A DNA stretch of 32,486 nucleotides, taken from NCBI GenBank assembly GCA_036676355.1, contig JAKFDA010000031.1, positions 1 through 32,486 on the forward strand. The letters run 5' to 3'. A program made the translations under genes and the position numbers. This document shows positions 1 through 6,974 of the stretch, one piece after another (position 1 is the stretch's first letter; every line of letters begins with the position of its first letter). A model generated the notes under the pieces. The model did not search any database, had not been told where the DNA came from, and saw only the letters and a program-made list of their open reading frames with translations. The DNA comes from ZC4RG42 sp036676355. Lineage in GTDB: Bacteria > Pseudomonadota > Gammaproteobacteria > Burkholderiales > SG8-39.

Positions 1-1358
1 GCCGCCTGCTGATAAGCATCCCATTTCCTGCGATTGCGCCAGTCGTCCGGCGTAATCTTGAAGCGCTTGAACGGCGTTTTCTCGCGTGCACGAAAACGCT
101 TGAGCTGTTCCGCCTTGCTGATCTGCAGCCAGAACTTGACGACCAGCGTGCCGCTTTCGATCAACTGCTGTTCGAACTCGTTGATCTCCTCATACGCGCG
201 GCGCCAGTCCGCCGCATCGGCAAGATTCTCCACGCGTTCGACCAGCACACGGCCATACCATGAACGATCGAAGATCGTGATCTCGCCCTGCTCCGGCAAC
301 TCTCGCCAGAAGCGCCACAGGTAGGGATAACGCCGTTCCTCTTCGGACGGCGCGGCGATCGGCACCACCGTGTACTGTCGCACGTCGAGTGCATAAGTGA
401 TCCGCCGAATCGCCGAACCTTTGCCGGCCGCGTCCATGCCTTCGAGCACCACCACCAGCGAATGCCTGCGGAAGCGCTTGCGACGCGTAAGCCGCGCCAG
501 ACCTGCCTGCTGTTGTTCGAGCTGCGGTTGATAATCCGCTTCGTCCAGCCGTTTATTCAAATCCAGTTCGTGCAACGGATTTTGTTTTTCACCTCGCTCG
601 GGCAATGCCGGCGCGACGGATGCGTCCGGTGTGCCCGTGTCGAGCCGACGGCGAAGCGCCTGATGCAGCAGACGCCCTACGGCAACTTCGCGATATTGCT
701 CATCGCTGCCGTCGATGATCGTCCACGGCGCCTCCGGGCTGCCTGTTTCACTCAGTATCTTCTCTGCCGCCGTGCTGAACTGTTCGTAATGTTTGAGCTG
801 CCAGCGATCCTCGTCGGTCACCCGCCAGCGTGTAAGCTTGCTTGCGCCGAGCTTCTGCAGACGCTCGGCTTGCGCAGCCTTCTCCAGATGGAACCACAGC
901 TTCAGCAGCAGTACGCCTTCGTGTATCAGCAGTGTTTCGAAATCGCGGATTTCAGCCGAAATGCGTTGCAGCGCCAGGCCCGACAACGCGCCCGATGCGT
1001 GTTTCACGATGGGTGCGCGATACCAGCTATCCAGCAATACGCCGATGCTGCCTTTGGGCGGTAGAGCCTGCCAATAGCGCCACATGTACGGCCGCGCTCG
1101 TTCGAGGCCGATCGGCTCATCCGGCGCGCGCAGATGGACATAACGCGGGTCCATCCACTCACTCAACCGGTTCGCGCTTTCGCTTCGCCCCGATCCGCTC
1201 ATACCAGCCAATAGCACCAGCACGGTGAAGTCGCGCTGCTGCGTGACATCGTATTGGGCGTTCACCAGCGCCTCGCGCAGACCGGGAACGATCTCGTCGT
1301 ACGCTTCCTTGCTCAGCGCACGCCCCGCAGCCACTTCAATCCCGTTATTCGCACCCAT
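1..1358 (-). CDS. pap: Polyphosphate:AMP phosphotransferase (two PPK2 domains), 3' end off the window
   Basis: The enzyme transfers phosphate from polyphosphate to AMP, giving ADP, in the cytoplasm. About 452 codons are visible and the C-terminus lies beyond base 1; the family is usually near 500 residues. Two PPK2 units are in tandem. In the second, the Walker A loop GMDAAGKG (residues 307-314, Lys313) and DRSWYG (364-369) are intact, so this is the likely catalytic half. In the first, the matching loop reads GMSGSGRS (52-59) with Arg replacing the Walker lysine, and the second motif reads DSWYR, so it is probably structural; a degenerate first half is known in this family. The start is ATG at 1358 with GAGGAG about 7 bases upstream. 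It lies 35 bases after the CYTH/CHAD gene on the same strand, so the two are probably co-transcribed. Confidence 0.9.
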   Translation of the reverse strand, partial: MGANNGIEVAAGRALSKEAYDEIVPGLREALVNAQYDVTQQRDFTVLVLLAGMSGSGRSESANRLSEWMDPRYVHLRAPDEPIGLERARPYMWRYWQALPPKGSIGVLLDSWYRAPIVKHASGALSGLALQRISAEIRDFETLLIHEGVLLLKLWFHLEKAAQAERLQKLGASKLTRWRVTDEDRWQLKHYEQFSTAAEKILSETGSPEAPWTIIDGSDEQYREVAVGRLLHQALRRRLDTGTPDASVAPALPERGEKQNPLHELDLNKRLDEADYQPQLEQQQAGLARLTRRKRFRRHSLVVVLEGMDAAGKGSAIRRITYALDVRQYTVVPIAAPSEEERRYPYLWRFWRELPEQGEITIFDRSWYGRVLVERVENLADAADWRRAYEEINEFEQQLIESGTLVVKFWLQISKAEQLKRFRAREKTPFKRFKITPDDWRNRRKWDAYQQA

Positions 1359-1393
1359 GTCGTGCTCCTCAACGTGCTGCGTCCGTCACATGA

Positions 1394-2920
1394 TCAACGC
1401 CAGAATCGTTCCGCCTGTCCGAACGCGCGCCAGCGTTTGTCGTAGCGACTCAATTCGCGCTCCGTGCGCGCCGCCTCCCACTCGCATACGGCGGCGACGA
1501 TCCGCGCATCGGCGGACTGCGCATGCGCGCGTGCCGCCTCCTCGGTAAGGCGTTCGGTTTGCGCAGCGTCATTCAGGACGCCGAGCGTGTCCTGCAGATC
1601 GCGCAAGGCATCGACATAGGAAGCCACCGGCTCGGCCTCGTACAGCGAGCCGAAAAACTCGGCGGCATAGCGCAGTCTCTTCGCCTCGATGCGCACACCG
1701 TGTCGCTCGTCCGCGCTCATCTCGAGCAGTGCTCCGCCGTGCCGGCGTAGACGACGATGACGCTTGCGCAGCACCGCCTTGGCAAGCTTGCCGACCGGTG
1801 CGTCGCAAGCGATGCGGTTTGCGCGCGCATCGGACGACAGGCCGAAATCATCCAGATCGCAACGTTGCGCGAGCTGCAGCAGCAGGCGGACGTAGCGCGG
1901 CGATGAAATCGCCTGACGCGCGCGCTCGCCGTATTGCGTGCGCAGGCTTTGCATGGCGGACTCGAGCGCATCGATGGCCGGGACCGCCTTGCGCAACGCC
2001 GGCAACGTTTCTTCGACGTACACATCCCAGTCGCGCGCCGGCCCCAGTTCGCCGCTCAGCCAGCGCAGTTCATCGGCCAGACCGGCATAGCTTTGCTTCG
2101 GCGCGACAAAGCGCAACAAGCCGAGACAGGAACGCAGGCGACGCAGACCGACGCGCAACTGATGCAGATATTCGGCGTCGTCTGCGTCGAGCACGCCTTG
2201 TTCGTTGGCCTGCATATGCGCAAGACAATCGAGCACGATATGCCGCAACGCCTGCATCGCCGTCCAGGCCGGATCGAGCACGATGGGCGACGCCTTGCGC
2301 GGCAGGCGCGCGCGTCCGGTCGCCAGCACGTCGCCGCGCTCCGCCTTGCTGAGATAGCCCAGACGCAATGGAATATTTTCCGATAACGCCAATGCGAAAT
2401 CGAACAAGGGCTGCGCGCTACCGCTGAGCAGTTCGAGTTCGATTTCGCTGATCGGCTCGCTGCGCGTCCCGGCGCGCACAACGCCCCGATCGAGCGCAAG
2501 CTCGGCCGTCGTGCCGTCGCCGAAGCCAAGCACCATCGCCGTGCGTTCGAACTCGGTTTCGAACACCGGCGCGAGATCGCCACGCACGCGTTCGTCGGCA
2601 AACAGATCGACGTAAGGGGTATCGGAGAGCACCGTCAAATCGAGCGCCGCATCCAGCAGCGGCCATTCGAGTTCGACGCGCTCATGCAGGCCGCCGGCGC
2701 TGCGGCCGCCGGCCTTGAGCGTCTGTATCCATTGCGTGCCGCTGCGCCGCACCCGCAATGCGATACCGGCTTGCGCGAGATCACGCGCGGGTGTGTCGTA
2801 ATAAAGAGTATGGAGTCGCGCGATCCGAGGCTCGCTTCGCCGCCGCGCTTGCAGTGCGGGCTGCCGCGGCAGACTGAGCAGGTCTTCCGGCGCCACGAGC
2901 AGCTTCAGTTCGATTTCCAA
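1394..2920 (-). CDS. CYTH and CHAD domain protein (inorganic triphosphatase / polyphosphate-associated)
   Basis: This is a 508-residue two-domain protein. The N-terminal CYTH domain opens with the diagnostic ExExK signature (Glu2, Glu4, Lys6, in MEIELKL); such triphosphate-tunnel enzymes bind metal and hydrolyse triphosphate or make cyclic AMP. The C-terminal half (about 215-500) is a CHAD domain: helical, rich in Arg and His (for example HQLRVGLRRLRSC), a domain known to bind polyphosphate. E. coli YgiF has the same architecture and is a triphosphatase. The start is a TTG at 2920, chosen because ExExK must sit at the N-terminus and GAGGAG lies about 9 bases upstream. It starts 28 bases after the relA stop and ends 35 bases before pap. 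A polyphosphate-linked role is inferred from the CHAD domain and neighbours. Confidence 0.92.
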   Translation of the reverse strand: MEIELKLLVAPEDLLSLPRQPALQARRRSEPRIARLHTLYYDTPARDLAQAGIALRVRRSGTQWIQTLKAGGRSAGGLHERVELEWPLLDAALDLTVLSDTPYVDLFADERVRGDLAPVFETEFERTAMVLGFGDGTTAELALDRGVVRAGTRSEPISEIELELLSGSAQPLFDFALALSENIPLRLGYLSKAERGDVLATGRARLPRKASPIVLDPAWTAMQALRHIVLDCLAHMQANEQGVLDADDAEYLHQLRVGLRRLRSCLGLLRFVAPKQSYAGLADELRWLSGELGPARDWDVYVEETLPALRKAVPAIDALESAMQSLRTQYGERARQAISSPRYVRLLLQLAQRCDLDDFGLSSDARANRIACDAPVGKLAKAVLRKRHRRLRRHGGALLEMSADERHGVRIEAKRLRYAAEFFGSLYEAEPVASYVDALRDLQDTLGVLNDAAQTERLTEEAARAHAQSADARIVAAVCEWEAARTERELSRYDKRWRAFGQAERFWR

Positions 2921-2948
2921 ACCAGCCCGCTCCTCGCCGAGAAGACGT

Positions 2949-5162
2949 TCAGCGCCTGCGCGCGGACATCACGCCCGACACTTCGTGGATCAGACTCAGC
3001 GCGCGACGCAAATGCGGCAGATCGCTGACCTCGACGGTGAATTCCATGGTCGCGACATTCTGGCGCGACAAGGTCTTCACCGCGGTGACGTTGATACGTT
3101 CGCGCGACAGCACTTCGGAAATATCGCGCAACAACCCCTGCCGATCATTCGCCTGCACCGCAATATCCACCGGGAACATCGCCGGTTTGTCGCCCCAATC
3201 GGCCTCAATGCTGCGCTCGGGTTGAACGGTGAGCAGATGCGCCAGGCTCTTGCAATCGGCGCGGTGCACCGAAATGCCGCGTCCGCGCGTGACGAACCCG
3301 ACAATGGCGTCGGGCGGCACCGGTTTGCAGCAACGCGCGAGCTGGGTCATGAGTCGATCGACGCCGACGATAAGAATCGCACTGCCGGTGGCGTCGGCCT
3401 TGCTTTTTTTCGCGATCAGCGCGTCTTCCGGCGGCGGCGTTTCTTCAGTTCGCCCGCGCAAAGCGATCTGCAGCGCGCGCGGACCGATTTCATCGCGCCC
3501 GACGGCGGCGAACAGGTCGTCCGTCTTGGTGAAGCCGAGGCTCTGCGCCACCTGGTCGAGGCGCGTCTTGAGTGCGCCCTCGCGATGCATCTCGCGTTCG
3601 ACGATGGTGCGCCCGGAGGCAATGGTGCGCGCCAGTTCTTCGGCGTTGAACCACTGGCGCACCTTGTTGCGCGCGCGATTGCTTTGCAGGTAATTGAGTT
3701 GTGGATTGAGCCAGTCGCGACTCGGCCCGCCGGTCTTGGCCGTGACGACTTCGACGCGCTGACCATTCTGCAATTTGTAATCGAGCGGCACCATCACGCC
3801 GTCGACCTTGGCGCCGCGACAGCGATGGCCGACATCGGTATGCAGCGAATAGGCGAAATCGACCGGTGTCGCGCCTTGCGGCAGATCGACCACACGCCCC
3901 TGCGGCGTGAACACGTAAATCGTGTCGCTCAGCGCCGCGCGCTTGGTCTGCTCCACCCAGTCGGCCGAATCGACGATTTCATCGCGCCACGCCAGCATCT
4001 GGCGCAACCATGCGATGCGATCGTCGAATGAATCCCGGCCACTCGCTTCCTTGCCCGCACCCGGCGTGCCGCGTTCCTTGTAGCGCCAGTGCGCCGCGAC
4101 GCCAAGCTCGGCGTGCTTGTGCATTTCATGCGTACGGATCTGCACTTCCAGCGCACGGCCGTCGGCGCCGAACACCGCGGTATGCAGCGAGCGATAGTTG
4201 TTGCCCTTCGGGCGCGAAATGTAATCGTCGAACTCGCCCGGAATCGGCTGCCAGAGGTTATGCACCAGGCCAAGCACGGTGTAACAGTCGCGCTGGGTAT
4301 CAACCAGCACGCGCAGGCCGCGCACATCGTACAGCTCGTCGAAATCTAGCCCCTTGGTATGCATCTTGTTGTAGATGCTGTAGATGTGCTTCGGCCGTCC
4401 GCTCACTTCGGCGTTGATTCCGGCCGCCTGCAATTCGCGCTTGAGTGTTTCGATCGACTCGTGAATGAACGTCTCGCGCTCGGCGCGGCGCTCGTCCAGC
4501 ATGCGCGCGACCTGCTTGTATTTATCGGGTTCGATGAAGCGGAAGGAAAGGTCTTCCAGTTCCCATTTCAACTGCCACACGCCCAGCCGGTTCGCCAGCG
4601 GGGCGTAGATATCGAGCGTGTCACGCGCAATCGCGGGGCGAAGATCGGATTCGCCGCGCGCCAGGTAGCGCAAGGTCTGCGTGCGGCTGGCCAGGCGGAT
4701 CAGCACGACGCGGATATCCTCGACCATCGCAAGCAGCATCTTGCGCAGCGTTTCGGCCTGCGCGCCCTTGCTGCTCTTATCCGCACCGGTCAGGCTGCGC
4801 GTCACGACTCGCAAGCGATCGAGCTTCCAGACGCCCATGACCAGATTGGCGATCGGCGCGCCGAAGCGTTCGGCGATCTGTGTTTCCGCGCCGTCGAGGT
4901 ATTCGGGCACGGCGAACAGCAGCCCCGCGGCACGCGTTTCGGGATCGGCACGCAAAGCGGCCAGCGCCGTCACGATGCCGTACGCATGATCGAGGGTGGC
5001 AGCCCCCGTACCGAGCGTCTTGCCGGTATAGATCGGCGCCGCGTACTCATACGCCCGCACGATGAGCGCGCGCTCGTCATCCCCCTCCAGCCCGATCAGC
5101 GCAGGCGCGAGCGGAGAGTCATCATGCGGTTCGGCGGCTTGGGTTTTGACGAGCGTGATCAT
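2949..5162 (-). CDS. relA: RelA, (p)ppGpp synthetase (GTP pyrophosphokinase)
   Basis: A 737-residue RelA/SpoT homologue of full length. In order: a degenerate HD hydrolase domain (about 30-195), a synthetase domain (about 230-365), a TGS domain (about 413-475), a helical region, a zinc-finger-like segment with Cys611-Cys612, and a C-terminal ACT domain (about 664-735). Where bifunctional enzymes carry HDxxED, this protein has LLFAVPEY (81-88), so hydrolysis is not expected. The synthetase has EFDD at 310-313, the acidic EXDD form of RelA rather than the RxKD form of SpoT/Rel. It is therefore probably a ribosome-dependent, synthesis-only alarmone enzyme responding to amino acid starvation. The ATG at 5162 has a weak ribosome site. 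It is first in an operon with the CYTH/CHAD and pap genes and is divergent from mtfA. Confidence 0.95.
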   Translation of the reverse strand: MITLVKTQAAEPHDDSPLAPALIGLEGDDERALIVRAYEYAAPIYTGKTLGTGAATLDHAYGIVTALAALRADPETRAAGLLFAVPEYLDGAETQIAERFGAPIANLVMGVWKLDRLRVVTRSLTGADKSSKGAQAETLRKMLLAMVEDIRVVLIRLASRTQTLRYLARGESDLRPAIARDTLDIYAPLANRLGVWQLKWELEDLSFRFIEPDKYKQVARMLDERRAERETFIHESIETLKRELQAAGINAEVSGRPKHIYSIYNKMHTKGLDFDELYDVRGLRVLVDTQRDCYTVLGLVHNLWQPIPGEFDDYISRPKGNNYRSLHTAVFGADGRALEVQIRTHEMHKHAELGVAAHWRYKERGTPGAGKEASGRDSFDDRIAWLRQMLAWRDEIVDSADWVEQTKRAALSDTIYVFTPQGRVVDLPQGATPVDFAYSLHTDVGHRCRGAKVDGVMVPLDYKLQNGQRVEVVTAKTGGPSRDWLNPQLNYLQSNRARNKVRQWFNAEELARTIASGRTIVEREMHREGALKTRLDQVAQSLGFTKTDDLFAAVGRDEIGPRALQIALRGRTEETPPPEDALIAKKSKADATGSAILIVGVDRLMTQLARCCKPVPPDAIVGFVTRGRGISVHRADCKSLAHLLTVQPERSIEADWGDKPAMFPVDIAVQANDRQGLLRDISEVLSRERINVTAVKTLSRQNVATMEFTVEVSDLPHLRRALSLIHEVSGVMSARRR

Positions 5163-5192
5163 GAGCGTGACTGCACGCCATTATGCCACCGC

Positions 5193-5216
5193 GCCCGGCC
5201 GCATTTCCTGCCGGGC
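5193..5216. promoter_or_regulatory. Inverted repeat between divergent relA and mtfA
   Basis: A perfect 7-base inverted repeat, GCCCGGC (5193-5199) and GCCGGGC (5210-5216), sits centrally in the 91-base divergent spacer. A CATAAT hexamer lies on each strand (plus 5216-5221; minus 5185-5180), which could be the -10 boxes of the two opposing promoters. No convincing -35 boxes were found. It could be an operator or just GC-rich chance pairing. Confidence 0.3.
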
Positions 5217-5253
5217 ATAATCCCGACTTGTCACAAACTTTGGTCTCGACGAA

Positions 5254-6087
5254 GTGTTCAACGCCTGGCGCCGTAAGCGCATCCTTGCCCGCCACCATAT
5301 TGCCGACGAATTGTGGTGCGCCACGTTGGCGGACCTGCCTTTCCTCAGTTATCTCAACGACGACGAGCGGGCGCGGCTGCGCGATATGGCATTGCTTTTT
5401 CTGACCGAAAAGGAAATGCACGGCGCCGCGGGCCTGGTGCTGAGCGAGGCGATCCGCCTGTCGATCGCGGTGCAGGCCTGCCTGCCCATTCTCAATCTGG
5501 GCCTGGACTATTACAGGGGCTGGGTCGGAGTGATCGTCTACCCCGGGGAATTCGAGGTCGCGCGCGAAGAGATGGATGAGGCCGGCGTCGTCCATCAATG
5601 GCAGGACGCGTTATCCGGCGAAGCGTGGCCGGGCGGGCCCGTGGTGCTGTCCTGGGAAGACGTGCGCTTCGCCGAAGACCACCATCCGGGCGGTTACAAC
5701 GTCGTGATTCACGAATTCGCGCACAAGCTCGACATGCTGCACAAGGGCGATGCCGACGGCTATCCGGCGCCGCATCGGGACATGGATCGCACGCTCTGGT
5801 ACGAAACCTTGCAGCAAAGTTACGCGCACTTCTGCGAGGCGGTCGAGCGCGGCGCGGCGCGGCAGCCGGATCTGCCCGATGCGCCGCCGCTGGACGAATG
5901 GGGCCGCGTCCTGCCCTTCGACCTCTACGCCGCCGAGCATCCAGCGGAGTTTTACGCGGTCATGAGTGAAGAGTTTTTCACCCGCCCGAGCACGCTCAAA
6001 CTTTGCTACCCGGAGTTGTACGATGCGTTCACGCGCTTCTATCGCCAGGACCCGGCCGCGCCGCGATCCGACTCAGCACAGCGATAA
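5254..6087 (+). CDS. mtfA: MtfA-type zinc metallopeptidase
   Basis: A 277-residue cytoplasmic zinc peptidase of the MtfA (YeeI) family. The zinc site HEFAH (His153, Glu154, His157) and the third ligand Glu232 in PAEFYAV are in the expected places. In E. coli MtfA is an aminopeptidase that binds the repressor Mlc and so affects glucose PTS expression; whether Mlc is a partner here is unknown. The start is a GTG at 5254, where the family N-terminus begins; its ribosome site is weak, so the start is less certain than the gene. The size matches the E. coli protein (about 265). It is divergent from relA and 119 bases upstream of the Anbu-type peptidase on the same strand. Confidence 0.92.
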   Translation: MFNAWRRKRILARHHIADELWCATLADLPFLSYLNDDERARLRDMALLFLTEKEMHGAAGLVLSEAIRLSIAVQACLPILNLGLDYYRGWVGVIVYPGEFEVAREEMDEAGVVHQWQDALSGEAWPGGPVVLSWEDVRFAEDHHPGGYNVVIHEFAHKLDMLHKGDADGYPAPHRDMDRTLWYETLQQSYAHFCEAVERGAARQPDLPDAPPLDEWGRVLPFDLYAAEHPAEFYAVMSEEFFTRPSTLKLCYPELYDAFTRFYRQDPAAPRSDSAQR

Positions 6088-6206
6088 AAAACGGCACCCC
6101 GCTCCGGGAACCGGAATTGCACGATCCAAGCAGCATCGCAACGGCGGCGACGGACGGTCCACGTGCCGCGCCCGTTTATCGACATGCCCGGAGCCTTTAC
6201 TCATCC

Positions 6207-6974
6207 ATGACTTACTGCATCGGTACGCTGCTCGATCGCGGCATGGTATTCGCGGCGGACTCGCGCACCAACGCCGGCGTCGATCATGTCTCCACTTTCC
6301 GCAAGATGCGGGTGTACGAGAAGGTCGGCGACCGGGTCATCATCATTCTCAGTTCCGGCAACCTGTCGCTCACGCAAAGTGCGATCAATCTGCTGGAGCG
6401 CAAGGGCAACCGGCCCGAGGATACGATGGCGCTGTGGACGGCCGAATCGATGTTCGAAGTCGCGACCCTGCTGGGCGACTGTCTGCGCGAAGTGAAGCGG
6501 CGTGACGGCCCTTTCCTGCAGCAAAGCCATATCGACGCGCACGCCTCCTTCGTCGTGGGCGGCCAGATAAAGGACGAACGGCAGCGCCTGTTCCTGGTGT
6601 ATTCGGAAGGCAACTTCATCGAAGCGACCAGCGACACGCCGTTTTTCCAGATCGGCGAAACGAAATACGGCAAGCCGATCATCGATCGCGCGCTGAAGCC
6701 CGCGACGCCGCTGATGGAAGCGACCAAGTGCGTGCTGATTTCCTTCGATTCGACCATTCGGTCGAACGTCTCCGTGGGGCTGCCGATCGATTTATGCGTC
6801 TACGAGAAGGACAGCCTGAAGTTAAGCGTGCGCCATCGCATCACCGAAAGCGACCCTTATTTCCGTGACCTGCATATGCGATGGAGCAACGGCCTGCGCA
6901 ACATCTTCACGCAGATTCCGGATCCGCAATGGGAAGTGGACGAGATGCCGCCTCCGTCGCCTCAACGCCAATAG
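6207..6974 (+). CDS. Anbu-type proteasome-like peptidase (bacterial proteasome homologue)
   Basis: A 255-residue Ntn-hydrolase of the Anbu (ancestral beta subunit) type, related to HslV and 20S proteasome beta subunits. The N-terminus is MTYCIGTLLDRG; removal of Met1 would expose Thr2 as the nucleophile, and AADSRTNAG (Asp18) and Lys33 fall where the proteasome-fold active-site residues lie. This need for Thr at position 2 fixes the start at the ATG at 6207, although the frame stays open further upstream. A GGAG lies about 14 bases upstream, farther than usual. Anbu genes are usually found with a transglutaminase-like protein, an alpha-E protein and an ATP-grasp-like protein; none is in this window. 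Its stop overlaps the end of comEC on the other strand by 13 bases. Physiological substrates are unknown. Confidence 0.9.
   Translation: MTYCIGTLLDRGMVFAADSRTNAGVDHVSTFRKMRVYEKVGDRVIIILSSGNLSLTQSAINLLERKGNRPEDTMALWTAESMFEVATLLGDCLREVKRRDGPFLQQSHIDAHASFVVGGQIKDERQRLFLVYSEGNFIEATSDTPFFQIGETKYGKPIIDRALKPATPLMEATKCVLISFDSTIRSNVSVGLPIDLCVYEKDSLKLSVRHRITESDPYFRDLHMRWSNGLRNIFTQIPDPQWEVDEMPPPSPQRQ

Noticed and set aside
2985..4031. Plus-strand open frame of 348 codons
   Set aside because: Antisense to relA; no family resemblance and no ribosome site.
6003..6206. N-terminal extension of the Anbu frame
   Set aside because: It overlaps mtfA and would bury the catalytic Thr, which must be at position 2.
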